Source: an uncultured Allobosea sp. (GTDB lineage: Bacteria; Pseudomonadota; Alphaproteobacteria; Rhizobiales; Beijerinckiaceae). Taken from it: 64,000 nucleotides of DNA. The notes beneath the pieces are model-generated. The model saw only the letters and a program-made list of their open reading frames with translations. It was not told the origin of the DNA and ran no database searches. Below are positions 8,780 to 21,344 of the stretch, one piece after another. The position numbers and the translations under genes were made by a program. The DNA lies in the NCBI RefSeq assembly GCF_945956895.1, contig NZ_CAMFJF010000017.1:1-64000 (forward strand), written 5' to 3'. The first letter of the stretch is position 1; each line of letters starts with the position of its first letter.

Positions 8780-9970
8780 ATGTCGAATCCCCTGATTGCG
8801 CCCGCCGCCTTGCCTGCCCTCGCCGAGCGGGCCGAGCGCGTCGCCCCCTTCATCGTCATGGACGTGATGAACCAGGCGGCAGCGATCGAACGCCGCGGCG
8901 GCTCGGTGATCCATATGGAAGTCGGCCAGCCCTCGGCGCCGACGCCGGCCTCGATTCGCGCGGCTGCCGCGCGGGCGCTGGAGCACGGCCGGATCGGGTA
9001 CACGCAGGCGCTCGGCACGGATTCGCTGAGGGATCGCATCGCACGCCATTATCGCGAGGCTTACGGCGTCGATGTGGCGGCCGAACGCGTCGTGGTGACG
9101 ACGGGCTCTTCCGGCGGGTTCATCCTGACCTTCCTCGCCTGTTTCCAGCCGGGCTCGCGGATCGCGATCACCGCGCCGGGCTACCCGGCCTATCGCAACA
9201 TCCTGATCGCGCTCGGGCTGGAGCCTGTGGCGATCGAGGTCGGCCCCGAGACCCGCTTCGCGCTGACGCCCGATCTGATCGAACGCGCCCATCGCGAAAA
9301 GCCGCTGGCCGGCGTGCTGACGATGAGCCCGGCCAATCCGACCGGCGTGGTGATGACGCCGGGCGCGATCGCCGATGTCGCCGCCTGCTGCCGCAAGCTC
9401 GGGCTCTGGTACATCTCGGACGAGATCTATCACGGCCTGACCTACGAGACGCCGGCAACGACGGCGCTCGCGGCCGATCCGGACGCGATCGTCGTCAACT
9501 CCTTCTCCAAATATTACTGCATGACCGGTTGGCGGGTCGGCTGGCTCGTGGTGCCGCAGCGTCTTGTGCGCACGATCGAGCGGCTGCAACAGAATTTCTC
9601 GATCTCGGTGCCCTATCTCAGCCAGGTGGCAGGCGAGGCGGCTTTCGATGCCACTGGCGAATGCGAGGCGATCAAGGCGGGCTATGCCGAAAACCGCGCC
9701 TTCCTGCTGAAGGCGCTGCCTGAGATCGGGCTCGGCGATTTCCTGCCCGTGGACGGCGCTTTCTACATCTATCTCGACATTGGTCGGTATTCGAACGATT
9801 CCATGGCCTTCTGCCGCAGCGTCCTCGAAGAGGCCGGCGTCGCGATCACGCCGGGGCTCGATTTCGACGAGGCGCGGGGTGCGCGCACGATCAGGCTCTC
9901 CTTCGCCGGCTCGCTCGGCGAGTGCGAGGAGGCGGTGACGCGCATCGGCGACTGGATGAAGAAGCGCTGA
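8780..9970 (+). CDS. Class I pyridoxal-phosphate aminotransferase
   Basis: The 396-residue protein belongs to fold-type I aminotransferases, aspartate-aminotransferase superfamily. Visible motifs are VGQPSAPTP near the start, TTGSSGGF (phosphate loop), SPANPTGVV, SDEIYHGLTY (PLP-binding Asp/Tyr), the Schiff-base lysine in NSFSKYYCMTGWRVGW (about residue 250), and the C-terminal arginine in RTIRLSF. The ATG at 8780 is chosen because the protein family begins about there; the frame is open much further upstream but overlaps the opposite-strand dsbA-like gene. Substrate is unknown, with alanine, aspartate or an aromatic amino acid all possible. It stands alone between divergent and unrelated genes. 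Confidence 0.9.
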   Translation: MSNPLIAPAALPALAERAERVAPFIVMDVMNQAAAIERRGGSVIHMEVGQPSAPTPASIRAAAARALEHGRIGYTQALGTDSLRDRIARHYREAYGVDVAAERVVVTTGSSGGFILTFLACFQPGSRIAITAPGYPAYRNILIALGLEPVAIEVGPETRFALTPDLIERAHREKPLAGVLTMSPANPTGVVMTPGAIADVAACCRKLGLWYISDEIYHGLTYETPATTALAADPDAIVVNSFSKYYCMTGWRVGWLVVPQRLVRTIERLQQNFSISVPYLSQVAGEAAFDATGECEAIKAGYAENRAFLLKALPEIGLGDFLPVDGAFYIYLDIGRYSNDSMAFCRSVLEEAGVAITPGLDFDEARGARTIRLSFAGSLGECEEAVTRIGDWMKKR

Positions 9971-10058
9971 GAGACAACTCGCGCGGCTGCGAGAACGCCT
10001 TGCCAGAACTCGCGGAATCCCACCATTCTGCAGCCGTGGGGTAGCGCGGAGGCATGTC

Positions 10059-12356
10059 ATGAACGTCGCTGTATCGGGGGCATCCGTGCCGCGGCGAAGC
10101 ATCGCCGGAATGATCTCTCTTTTCGGCTGGCTCGCGCTTGTTTTCATGTTTCTCGCGCCGGTCACCCCCGCCGGCGCCGAGGATCAATCCTCGATCGTTC
10201 TCAACCTGCGCGGCGACGAGACGCCGGAGACGATCCGCCGGATGGTCGACGCCCTGTCCGCGCCGGGGCGGCAGGTCGAGATCAGGGTCGGCGGCGCGAC
10301 GGCAGTACCCGTTGCGGCACCGCCGGCGGAGAAGGCGAAGCCCGCAGTCGCTCAACCTGCTGTTGCACCGTCGATGGCAGACGAGGAAGGCTTCCAGGCT
10401 GAGGTCAACGCCTTGGTCGACCTGTTCGTCGACGGCGTCGAATATGGCGGCGCCTCGATCCCTGCGATCGGCGAATTGCCGTCCGACTGGGGCCGCGTCT
10501 GGCGGCGCAATCTCAATGGCCGCGAAAGCTTGCCCGCCGGCTGGCGCGTCTTCGGGATCATCTGCATTGCGCTCGCCGCCGCCTTCGCCTTCCGGATCGC
10601 GACCGCTCGCTGGTTCGCGCGCAAGATGCGCCCGGCGGGGCCTGAATTCACGCCGCGCCTGATCGCCTCGTCCTGGGGGCTGCTCCAGGATGTCGCGACC
10701 ATCCTGCTCGCCCTGGCCCTGGCGCGGATCGCTCGCAACGCCTGGCTGCCGGAGAACGACCTCGCCAATATCGCCTTGACGACGGGTGCTAATGGCGCAG
10801 CGATCGGCGCGCTCTACATCGCCGTCGGCCGCTTCCTGGTCGCCCCCGGCGCGCCGGACCGGCGGATCATGTCGCTGCCGCGCGCCGAGGTGCATTTCCG
10901 CAGGCTCGTCGCCTATGCGATTCTGACCCCGATGATCGTGACCGGCATCCTGCTCGCCCAACACGTCAGCGCCGGCCCGCGGCCGGTGACGGGGCTGATC
11001 GCACTGACCGGGCTGGTCATCTCTCTGTTCAAGATCTGGTGGTTCCATGACGGGCGCCATGATCTCGCGGCGCTCGTCCTCTCCAGTTCCTCGGAGCCCG
11101 GCCCGATCCGGCGGCTGATCGCATCCGGGACGGCCTGGTTCTACATCGCCACGACGGTTCTGCTGTGGATGGTCAGCAGTGCCGCTGCGATGATGTCGAA
11201 TGGCGGGCGCTGGGCCGAGGCCTCGGCGATGACGCAGGTGGCGATCGTCATCATTCCGATCCTTGCCGTCGGGATCGCCAGCCTGATGCGCTGCCATGCG
11301 ATGCGGCGCGAAGCGGAACATGGCGCTACTCCGATGCGGCGCGCTGGCGGCGCGGCCCTGCAAGCGGCGGCCGTCGGGGTGCTCTGGGCGGCCGGGTTCT
11401 TCGTCCTGGCGCGGCTTTGGGCAGGGCTCCTGCTCGGTGTCAGCTCGGCCCAGTTCGCGGCCGTGATGCGCCAGACGGCCGGCGTCGCGATCTTCGCCTT
11501 CGCCGGCTGGGTGGCGCTCGTCTTCCTGCATGCGTTCTTCGAGGCCTATACGCCAAAGCGGCATGTCGTCGGCCCCACCGACGAGGATGTGGTGCATGAA
11601 GAGGGCGTGCCGAGCCGGTTGGCGACCGTGCTGCCGGTGCTGCGCGGCGTCGTGCTCGGCGCAGTGCTCGGCCTCACCATCCTCATCGTGCTGTCGCGGC
11701 TGGGTGTCGATATCGGCCCCTTGCTCGCCGGCTTCGGCATCCTCGGCCTCGCCATCTCCTTCGGCTCGCAGGCTTTGGTGCGCGACATCGTCTCGGGCGT
11801 GTTCTTCATGCTGGAGGACGCTTTCCGCGTCGGCGAGTATGTCGATACCGGCCGGCTCAAGGGCACGGTCGAGAAGATTTCGCTGCGCTCGATGCAATTG
11901 CGCCACCAAAGCGGCCAGATCCATACCGTGCCCTTCGGGCAGGTTCAGTCGCTGACCAATGCCAGCCGCGACTGGGCGACGGTGAAGTTCAATGTCCGCC
12001 TCGACCATTCGGCCGATCTCGAGCAGGCGCGCAAGGCCATCAAGAAGGTGGGCCTTGCCTTGCTGGAGGACCCCGAATACGGGCCGCACTTCATCGCGCA
12101 GCTCAAGATGCAGGGCGTCGCCGATATCACCGACCAAGCGATCGTGATCCGGCTGAAGTTCACGGGCAAGCCTAATCAGGCTTCGATGCTGCAGCGCGAG
12201 TCGCTGAAGCGCGTCTATCGCGCATTGAACGACGCCCACATTCCCTTCGCCTCGAATGCCGTCACCGTCCGCGGCGGCGAGGGGGGCGCGCAAACCGGCG
12301 CAGCAGCCGCGATCGCGACCGTGCCGCCGCCGAGCCCGCTCGTGCCGGCGGGCTGA
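10059..12356 (+). CDS. Large MscS-family mechanosensitive channel protein
   Basis: The 765-residue protein starts with a signal peptide ending near PAGAEDQ (residue about 41), then a periplasmic domain with an Ala/Pro linker, and about eight or more hydrophobic segments between residues 170 and 590. The C-terminal third is the MscS core: a pore-lining helix region GFGILGLAISFGSQALVRDIV, the beta domain FFMLEDAFRVGEYVD and TVPFGQVQSLTNASRDW, then the alpha/beta cytoplasmic vestibule. This is the layout of the bigger YbdG/MscK-like members that protect against osmotic downshock. The Ala/Pro-rich tail is probably disordered. Gating sense and ion preference are not predictable. Confidence 0.9.
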   Translation: MNVAVSGASVPRRSIAGMISLFGWLALVFMFLAPVTPAGAEDQSSIVLNLRGDETPETIRRMVDALSAPGRQVEIRVGGATAVPVAAPPAEKAKPAVAQPAVAPSMADEEGFQAEVNALVDLFVDGVEYGGASIPAIGELPSDWGRVWRRNLNGRESLPAGWRVFGIICIALAAAFAFRIATARWFARKMRPAGPEFTPRLIASSWGLLQDVATILLALALARIARNAWLPENDLANIALTTGANGAAIGALYIAVGRFLVAPGAPDRRIMSLPRAEVHFRRLVAYAILTPMIVTGILLAQHVSAGPRPVTGLIALTGLVISLFKIWWFHDGRHDLAALVLSSSSEPGPIRRLIASGTAWFYIATTVLLWMVSSAAAMMSNGGRWAEASAMTQVAIVIIPILAVGIASLMRCHAMRREAEHGATPMRRAGGAALQAAAVGVLWAAGFFVLARLWAGLLLGVSSAQFAAVMRQTAGVAIFAFAGWVALVFLHAFFEAYTPKRHVVGPTDEDVVHEEGVPSRLATVLPVLRGVVLGAVLGLTILIVLSRLGVDIGPLLAGFGILGLAISFGSQALVRDIVSGVFFMLEDAFRVGEYVDTGRLKGTVEKISLRSMQLRHQSGQIHTVPFGQVQSLTNASRDWATVKFNVRLDHSADLEQARKAIKKVGLALLEDPEYGPHFIAQLKMQGVADITDQAIVIRLKFTGKPNQASMLQRESLKRVYRALNDAHIPFASNAVTVRGGEGGAQTGAAAAIATVPPPSPLVPAG

Positions 12357-12393
12357 GACGGGCAGTCTGTCGTCGCCACAGGTCGGGCCTGGA

Positions 12394-12439
12394 GCATCGG
12401 CTTTTCCCGAAGACCGCGTGCCACTTTTCGAGCCGATGC
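12394..12439. repeat. 46-bp GCATCGG-type palindromic repeat, copy 1
   Basis: The element starts GCATCGGC and ends GCCGATGC, with an inner ACTTTTCG / CGAAAAGT-type core. Read on the minus strand it aligns end to end with a second 46-bp copy at 47327-47372 that shares GCATCGG and CGAAAAGTGG. It lies between the convergent mscS-like and rne genes and resembles short dispersed palindromes common in Hyphomicrobiales gaps. Confidence 0.6.
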
Positions 12440-12511
12440 CCTAGCCTCCTGCAGCCATGGCGCGGCGACCTCGACGCTGCCTCCAAGTATCTGCCGGCCC
12501 ATGAAAAGGAG

Positions 12512-12538
12512 AAGCCCGCTGCGGATCGCAGCGGGCTT
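12512..12538 (-). terminator. Rho-independent terminator after rne
   Basis: A 12-bp GC-rich stem (AAGCCCGCTGCG and its complement) with a 3-nt loop sits 29 bp past the rne stop. On the minus strand it is followed by CTCCTTTTC, a modest T-rich tail. It could also stop plus-strand transcription from the mscS-like gene. Confidence 0.75.
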
Positions 12539-12566
12539 CTTCATTCCTCGGACCTGGGCGGCGCCG

Positions 12567-15311
<2,745 letters not shown>

Positions 15312-15922
15312 AAGAAATTTCCATTGGCGCGGCCGCCAAACGGGGCTGCGCGGCTACGGACGCTCGTCCGCTGCCGCGGGCCGAGGCGCCGCGAGAAGGC
15401 CGGCAGAGGCCGGCATGTTGCAGGAGGGAGGAGGAAGCGGTCGAGACAGGAAGGCGGCTCGGAACAGCCATCCGAGCGACAAGCCCGGCGCAGTTCCGCA
15501 GGTTCGGACGGTTCACCGATGGTGCTAGCGGCGTCTTATGCCCCGTCATCTGTCCTGACCTGCGATGCTCCGGCCAGACAGCCAGGCGCATCGCGTTTGC
15601 ACGCTCGCAAGACAGGGCAGGGCGCAGAAAACACGCAATCCCGATGCCAACCGTCTGCGGACGATCCGTTGCGGTCGTCTTGTTGCCGCCACTCCGTTCT
15701 GGAGCGGCAGCCCAGCCTGCTTCGGACGCCGACGGATCGCACGATCCGGATGTGTCACTCGGGCAGGCTGACAAGCAACCTGTTCCATTACAGACAGGTG
15801 ATGGTGATTTGCAAGTCACATGACGGCCGCATTTCGGCCAGGGCGCGCGGAGGCGGTTCCCGGCTCTCGGGAGAGATGGTAACGCCCTGTTAGGATTTCA
15901 GCCCCGTTATGGTTAAACCCTC
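15312..15922. other. 611-bp gap: rne leader and divergent promoter region
   Basis: No convincing gene is seen here; open frames crossing it run antisense into rne. Because rne and the amidase gene diverge, the gap must hold both promoters. The long distance on the rne side agrees with the long 5' untranslated region through which RNase E is known to control its own mRNA in enterobacteria; the same control here is inference. Confidence 0.5.
15787..15814 (-). promoter_or_regulatory. Possible rne promoter
   Basis: On the minus strand TTGCAA (15809-15814) is followed after 16 nt by TGTAAT (15787-15792). If used, it would give a leader of about 470 nt before the rne start. The match is modest and was found by eye. 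Confidence 0.3.
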
Positions 15923-17242
15923 GTGACAAGAGACGGGATTTTTCAACTGTTCTCGTGCATCCGCCGCGCTGATTGGAGCCGTTGGGATGCGCCGTGGCGA
16001 TCCCGGGCGCTGCGGTGCGCGTTGGCCGTCGCCTGCCCGCTGGTGATCGCTCCCGTGGCAGGCCTTTCGTCGGCTTCGGCGCAGCCGAAAGCGGAAACGC
16101 GGCCGCAGAGCGAATACCCGGTCGCGACCGACGCCCGCATCGAGCAAAGCGGTGAGACCGTGCGCCTCTCGATGATGCTGTCCTCGTCGGTTGCCGTCGA
16201 CGCCTGGGTGCAGGCCGCGCCGGACCGGGTCATCGTCGAACTGCCTTCGACCAATTTCCAGATCCAGCCCTCGGCCAAGCGCAGCGCCGGCTTCGTCAGC
16301 GGCTATCGCTACGGCCTGTTTACGGCCGACAAGGCCCGAATCATCATCGACCTGTCCCAGCCCGCGACCATCGCCAAGGCGGAGGTGAAGATGGTGCGCG
16401 GCGGTTTCGGCGAGCTGACGATAGAATTGAAGAAGGCTGCGCGGGCGGATTTCCTGGCCGAGGCCGGCAAGGTGCTCAAGCCCGGACCGGCGATGCCGAC
16501 TCCGGCTTCGGCCAAGGCGGCCGGTGAAGCGCGTCGCACGATCGTGATCGATCCCGGTCATGGTGGCATCGATCCCGGTGCCACCGTCGCCTCCATCGCC
16601 GAGAAGGCTGTGGTCCTCGCTTTCGGCAAGGCGCTCAAGGAGCAGCTCGAGGCCAATGGCCGCTATCGCATCGTGATGACCCGCGACGACGACCGCTTCG
16701 TCTCGCTCGGCGATCGCGTGCAGGTCGGGCGGGGCGAGCAGGCGGACCTGTTCATCTCGATCCATGCCGATTCGCTGACCCAGGCGCAGGAGGTGCGCGG
16801 CGCGACCGTCTACACCCGCTCGGAGCGCGCGACTGACGCCGAGGCCGCCCGGCTCGCGGCCAAGGAGAACGAGGCGGATGCCATCGCCGGCCTTGAGACC
16901 AGCGAGGAAGTTCAAGACGTCGCGGGCATCCTGATGGATCTCGCCCGACGTGAAACGCGGACCTTTACCGGGGTCTTCGCGCGCAATCTCGTCGAGAAGC
17001 TCGGCGGCTCGATCAAGATGCACAAGATTCCGCTGCGTTCGGCGCGATTCTGGGTGCTGAGCGCGCCGGACGTGCCGTCCGTGCTGATCGAACTCGGCTA
17101 CATGTCGAGCCCCAAGGACGCCGAATTGCTGAATTCGCCGGAATGGCGGGGCAAGGCCGTGACGGCCGTCTCCGCCGCGATCGAGGATTATTTCGCCCGC
17201 GAGCGGGCCTCGGTCGGCAAGGCGGCGGAGAGCCGGAACTAG
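15923..17242 (+). CDS. Periplasmic N-acetylmuramoyl-L-alanine amidase (AmiC-like)
   Basis: This enzyme removes the stem peptide from murein during daughter-cell separation. The 439-residue protein has a hydrophobic export signal (about residues 30-52, ending SSASAQP), an AMIN domain (about 70-175) that targets septal envelope, and a C-terminal Amidase_3 zinc domain. The zinc and catalytic motifs are IDPGHGGIDPG (His), EKAVVLAFGK (Glu), FISIHADS (His) and VLIELGYMS (Glu). The stretch around RSERATDAEAARLAAKEN is the usual autoinhibitory/regulatory helix region. The start is a GTG. It diverges from rne and precedes mrcA, a conserved order in Hyphomicrobiales. Confidence 0.93.
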   Translation: MTRDGIFQLFSCIRRADWSRWDAPWRSRALRCALAVACPLVIAPVAGLSSASAQPKAETRPQSEYPVATDARIEQSGETVRLSMMLSSSVAVDAWVQAAPDRVIVELPSTNFQIQPSAKRSAGFVSGYRYGLFTADKARIIIDLSQPATIAKAEVKMVRGGFGELTIELKKAARADFLAEAGKVLKPGPAMPTPASAKAAGEARRTIVIDPGHGGIDPGATVASIAEKAVVLAFGKALKEQLEANGRYRIVMTRDDDRFVSLGDRVQVGRGEQADLFISIHADSLTQAQEVRGATVYTRSERATDAEAARLAAKENEADAIAGLETSEEVQDVAGILMDLARRETRTFTGVFARNLVEKLGGSIKMHKIPLRSARFWVLSAPDVPSVLIELGYMSSPKDAELLNSPEWRGKAVTAVSAAIEDYFARERASVGKAAESRN

Positions 17243-17457
17243 CGGTTCCGGTTGCGTCCTGTCGCCAATGGCGGCAGGGATGGGGAACGGCCGAATCGTC
17301 GGCGTCGTGCCCGCGTAGCGTTTCGAAGGCTGCCGGATGATGCGTAATGTGGTCGCGAGGCCACGGTTCCGCCATCTCCGTCATGTTATAGCTACGGTTT
17401 GCGAAGCGCCCTGATTTGGCGCCCGCCGGGTGGCAGTTACGGGGTCCAGGGCCTGAG

Positions 17458-19908
17458 ATGCGGTTCATTCTGCGAATCTTCGGATGGTTGTTCGCCGCCG
17501 GCGCGATCGCTTTCGTGGTCGGCGCCGCCATCGCCGGCGGACTGATCTGGCATTACTCGCGCGATCTGCCCGATTACGCCCAGCTGCGGAATTACGAGCC
17601 GCCGGTGATGACCCGCGTTCATGCGGGCGACGGCAGCCTGATCGCCGAATATGCACGCGAACGGCGCCTCTACCTGCCGATCCAGGCCGTGCCGAAGCTC
17701 GTCGTCGATGCCTATATCTCGGCCGAGGACAAGAATTTCTACAAGCATGTCGGCGTCGACCCGGAAGGCCTGGTCCGCGCGGCGATCTCCAATTTCCGCA
17801 ACCGCGGCGCCAATCGCCGGCCGCAGGGCGCCTCGACCATCACCCAGCAGGTTGCGAAGAACTTCTTCCTGAGCCCCGAGCAGTCGATCGAGCGCAAGAT
17901 CCGCGAGGCGCTCGTCGCGCTGAAGCTCGAATCGACCTATTCGAAGGACAAGATCCTCGAGCTCTACCTGAACGAGATCTATCTGGGCGCGCCGGCGCCG
18001 GGGCAGGGCAGCTACGGCATCGCCGCCGCTGCGCTGAACTATTTCGGCAAGTCGGTGCATGAGCTGAACCTGCAGGAGGCCGCGTACCTTGCGGCGCTGC
18101 CGAAGGCGCCGACCGACCTCCATCCGTTCCGCAATCGCGACCGCGCGATCGAGCGCCGCAACTACGTCATCGATCGCATGGTCGAGAACGGTTACGTCAA
18201 GCGGGAGGAAGGCGAAGCCGCCAAGAAGCAGCCGCTCGGCGTCAATCCGCGCACGGTCTCGCCGAACCAGATCGCCGCCGGCTATTTCGCCGAGGAAATC
18301 CGCCGCGAATTGCAGGATCGCTATGGCGAGAAGAAGCTGCTTGAAGGCGGCCTCTCGGTTCGCGCCACGGTCGATCCCAAGATTCAGCTGATGGCCCGCA
18401 AGGCGCTGGTCGATGGTCTCGTGCGTTTCGACGAGGCGCGTGGTTGGCGCGGCGCGATCCAGAAGCTCGATATCGGCGGCAAGGAATGGGGCGCCGTCGT
18501 CGGCGAACTGCCGGTGCTGGGCGACGTCGCGCCCTGGCGTCTCGCCGTGGTGCTCGAGGTCAATGGCGACAGCGCCAGGCTTGGCCTGCACCCGCTGCGC
18601 GACAATGCCGGCCATCTCAACAAGGAGCGCCAGATTCTGACGCTGGCGGCCGACGGCATCAAATGGACCCGCCGCGCCCGCGTCTCGCAGGCCGTGTCGG
18701 TCGGCGATATCGTCTATGTCGAGCCGATGGACAGCCGGCCGGGCTTCGCGCGCCTGCGGCAGCTTCCCGAGGTCAATGGCGCCATCGTCGCGATGGATCC
18801 GTTCTCAGGCCGCGTACTCGCGATGGTCGGCGGCTTCAGCCACGACCAGTCGGAGTTCAACCGCGCGACGCAGGCGCTGCGCCAGCCCGGCTCCTCGTTC
18901 AAGCCGTTCGTCTACGCGACCGCGCTGGATAACGGCTACACCCCGTCGAGCATCATTCTGGACGCGCCGATCGAGGTCGACCAGGGGCCGGGGCTCGGCA
19001 TGTGGCGGCCGGAGAACTATGACGGCAAGTCGACCGGTCCGCGTACGCTGCGCTACGGCATCCAGTTCTCGAAGAACCTGATGACGGTGCGGCTCGCCAA
19101 GGATGTCGGCATGCCGCTGATCGCCGAGTATGCCCGCCGCTTCGGCGTCTATGACGACCTTCAGCCGGTGCTGTCGATGTCGCTCGGTGCCGGCGAGACG
19201 ACCGTGATGCGGATGACCGCCGGCTACTCGATGCTGGTCAATGGCGGCAAGCGCATCCGCCCGACCCTGATCGACCGCATCCAGGACCGCACTGGCTCGA
19301 CCATCTTCCGGCACGACCAGCGCGTCTGCGAGGGCTGCAACGCCGAGAAATGGGCGAACCAGCAGGAGCCGCGCCTGATCGACAATCGCGAGCAGGTGCT
19401 CGACCCGCTGACTGCCTATCAGATGGTCTCGATCCTCGAAAGCGTGGTCAACGCGGGTACGGCGACCGTGGTGAAGTCCGTCGGCAAGCCGCTTGCCGGC
19501 AAGACCGGAACGACCAACGACGCCAAGGACGTCTGGTTTGTCGGCTTCTCGCCGGATCTCGCCGTCGGCGTCTATATGGGCTTCGACAAGCCGAAATCGC
19601 TCGGCACCTCGGCGACCGCCGGCCAGTATGCCGCGCCGATCTTCCGCGACTTCATGACCGTTGCGCTCAAGGAGAAGCCGGCGACGCCGTTCCGCGTGCC
19701 GGCCGGCATCAAGCTGATCCGTGTCGATCCCCGCACCGGCATGCGCGCCGGCGGCGAGGGCGGCATCCTCGAGGCCTTCAAGCCGGGCACGGCGCCGCCT
19801 GACAGCTATTCGGTGATCGGTGCCGCCGGCGACGGCAGCGCGCCGCTCAATGTCGGCCCGGGCGGCGGCGGCCGCGCCGTCGGTTCCGGTACCGGCGGGC
19901 TCTACTGA
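17458..19908 (+). CDS. mrcA: Penicillin-binding protein 1A (bifunctional murein synthase)
   Basis: The 816-residue class A penicillin-binding protein polymerises and cross-links peptidoglycan. It opens with an inner-membrane anchor (about residues 2-32). The glycosyltransferase-51 domain follows, with the catalytic Glu in AEDKNFYKHVGVDP, GASTITQQVAKN and KILELYLNEIYLG. An OB-like insert precedes the transpeptidase domain, whose motifs are PGSSFKPFVYA (SxxK serine), FSKNLMTVRL (SxN) and AGKTGTTNDAKDVWFVG (KTG). The Gly-rich tail is short. The ATG at 17458 starts right before the anchor; the frame upstream adds 14 residues of no interest. It lies 215 bp after the amidase gene, which suits a shared role in wall growth. 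Confidence 0.95.
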   Translation: MRFILRIFGWLFAAGAIAFVVGAAIAGGLIWHYSRDLPDYAQLRNYEPPVMTRVHAGDGSLIAEYARERRLYLPIQAVPKLVVDAYISAEDKNFYKHVGVDPEGLVRAAISNFRNRGANRRPQGASTITQQVAKNFFLSPEQSIERKIREALVALKLESTYSKDKILELYLNEIYLGAPAPGQGSYGIAAAALNYFGKSVHELNLQEAAYLAALPKAPTDLHPFRNRDRAIERRNYVIDRMVENGYVKREEGEAAKKQPLGVNPRTVSPNQIAAGYFAEEIRRELQDRYGEKKLLEGGLSVRATVDPKIQLMARKALVDGLVRFDEARGWRGAIQKLDIGGKEWGAVVGELPVLGDVAPWRLAVVLEVNGDSARLGLHPLRDNAGHLNKERQILTLAADGIKWTRRARVSQAVSVGDIVYVEPMDSRPGFARLRQLPEVNGAIVAMDPFSGRVLAMVGGFSHDQSEFNRATQALRQPGSSFKPFVYATALDNGYTPSSIILDAPIEVDQGPGLGMWRPENYDGKSTGPRTLRYGIQFSKNLMTVRLAKDVGMPLIAEYARRFGVYDDLQPVLSMSLGAGETTVMRMTAGYSMLVNGGKRIRPTLIDRIQDRTGSTIFRHDQRVCEGCNAEKWANQQEPRLIDNREQVLDPLTAYQMVSILESVVNAGTATVVKSVGKPLAGKTGTTNDAKDVWFVGFSPDLAVGVYMGFDKPKSLGTSATAGQYAAPIFRDFMTVALKEKPATPFRVPAGIKLIRVDPRTGMRAGGEGGILEAFKPGTAPPDSYSVIGAAGDGSAPLNVGPGGGGRAVGSGTGGLY

Positions 19909-19944
19909 GGTTCTTGCTCTACTGAGGGTCTCGGACCCGCGCGC

Positions 19945-20036
19945 GTCATGCTCGGGCTTGACCCGAGCATCTCGGAAACCAGTGACTCCTGGTCAGGAGA
20001 AACTCGGGTCTGCGCTTCGCTTCGCCCGAGAATGAC
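19945..20036. repeat. GTCAT...ATGAC dispersed repeat, copy 2
   Basis: The element opens GTCATGCTCGGGCTTG and closes CGCCCGAGAATGAC, with an inner ACTCCTGGTCAGGAG hairpin. It lies in the gap between mrcA and prfB and belongs to the same boundary class as the copies at 5079, 26915, 28386 and 32206. Confidence 0.6.
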
Positions 20037-20142
20037 GGTGGTCGTGCCGCTTGTCGTTTACAGCAGCGGCTTTCCCCCCTATCTGAACAGCATCGTCCGG
20101 CTTGCCGGATCGAATCCCATCAAGGAAAGTTCTGCCCGCATC

Positions 20143-21271
20143 ATGCGCCCCGAAATCCAGACGCAGCTCGATAACGCCAAGCAGTCGATCGGACTGCTGA
20201 GGAGGCATCTTTGACTGGGATCAAGCCCAGCGCCGCCTAGCGGAACTCAACGCCCTCTCCGAGGGACCCGATTTCTGGAACGATGCCGAAGCCGCGCAGA
20301 AGCTGATGCGCGAGCGCACCTCGCTGGAAACCCAGATCGAGGGCATCACCAAGCTCGAGCGCGAGCTCGACGACGCGCTGACGCTGATCGAGCTCGGCGA
20401 GATGGAAGGCGACGACGCCACCGTCACCGAGGGCGAGCAGGCGATCAAGGCCGTCCAGGACGAAGCTGCCAGGCTGCAGGTCGAGACCTTGCTCTCGGGC
20501 GAAGCCGACATGCTCGACACCTATGTCGAAATCCATCCCGGGGCCGGCGGCACCGAGAGCCAGGACTGGGCCGAGATGCTGTTGCGCATGTATCGGCGCT
20601 GGGGCGAGCGGCGGAAGTTCAAGGTCGAGACGCTCGAATACCAGGATGGCGATACGGCCGGCATCAAGTCGGCGACGCTGCAGTTCAAGGGCCATAACGC
20701 CTATGGCTGGCTGAAGACCGAATCGGGCGTGCACCGGCTGGTGCGCATCTCGCCCTTCGATTCGAATGCCAGGCGGCAGACCTCGTTTGCTTCAATCTGG
20801 GTCTATCCCGTCGTCGACGACCGCATCGTCATCGACGTCAAGGAATCGGATTGCCGGATCGACACCTACCGCGCTCAAGGAGCCGGTGGGCAGCACATCA
20901 ACACGACGGATTCGGCGGTGCGCATCACGCATATCCCGTCCGGCATCGCGGTGGCCTGCCAGCAGGAGCGCTCCCAGCACAAGAACCGGGCCAAGGCCTG
21001 GGACATGCTGCGCGCCCGCCTCTATGAGGTCGAGCTGAAGAAGCGTGAGGAAAAGGCCAATGCCGAGCAGGCCTCCAAGACCGATATCGGCTGGGGCCAC
21101 CAGATCCGCTCCTATGTGCTGCAGCCCTACCAGCTGGTGAAGGACCTGCGCACGGGCGTGAGCTCGACGGCGCCGTCCGAGGTGCTCGACGGCGCTCTCG
21201 ACCCCTTCATGGAGGCGTCGCTGGCTCAGCGCGTCTACGGCACGACGGTCGAGGTCGAGGATATCGACTAG
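20143..21271 (+). CDS. prfB: Peptide chain release factor 2, expressed by programmed +1 frameshift
   Basis: RF2 recognises UGA and UAA stop codons. The ATG at 20143 opens a 23-codon frame ending in an in-frame TGA at 20212-20214. Reading resumes in the +1 frame at GAC (20213-20215) and runs to 21271, giving about 375 residues, the normal RF2 length. The protein after the shift reads DWDQAQRRLAELN, as in RF2. The stop-recognition motif SPF is in RISPFDSNARRQTSF, and the peptidyl-tRNA hydrolysis motif GGQ is in GAGGQHINTTDSAV. A frame call without the shift would miss the first 54 residues. The gene is autoregulated by RF2 supply. Confidence 0.97.
20200..20215 (+). promoter_or_regulatory. prfB: prfB programmed +1 frameshift site
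   Basis: The sequence is AGGAGG CAT CTT TGA C. An internal Shine-Dalgarno-like AGGAGG (20200-20205) lies 3 nt before the slippery CTT codon, followed by the TGA stop and C. The well-known E. coli site is AGG GGG TAT CTT TGA C, with the same spacing. A shortage of RF2 favours slippage of the CTT-reading tRNA onto TTT. Confidence 0.95.
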
Positions 21272-21297
21272 TTTTGGCCCCAAGCCGAACTGCAAAC

Positions 21298-21330
21298 AAG
21301 AAGGCCGCGCCCGAAGCGCGGCCTTCTTCG
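21298..21330. terminator. Bidirectional terminator between prfB and the M23 peptidase gene
   Basis: A 10-bp stem GAAGGCCGCG / CGCGGCCTTC encloses a 7-nt loop, with A-rich sequence before it and CTTCTTCG after. It lies between two convergent genes and can serve both. Confidence 0.75.
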
Positions 21331-21344
21331 TTTCGGAGGCTATC

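Noticed and set aside
9891..12293. An 800-codon frame antisense to the MscS-like gene, and similar long antisense frames over tyrS and the AsmA-like gene
   Set aside because: These are usual shadows of high-GC coding DNA; no conserved motif is visible and the sense proteins are well supported.
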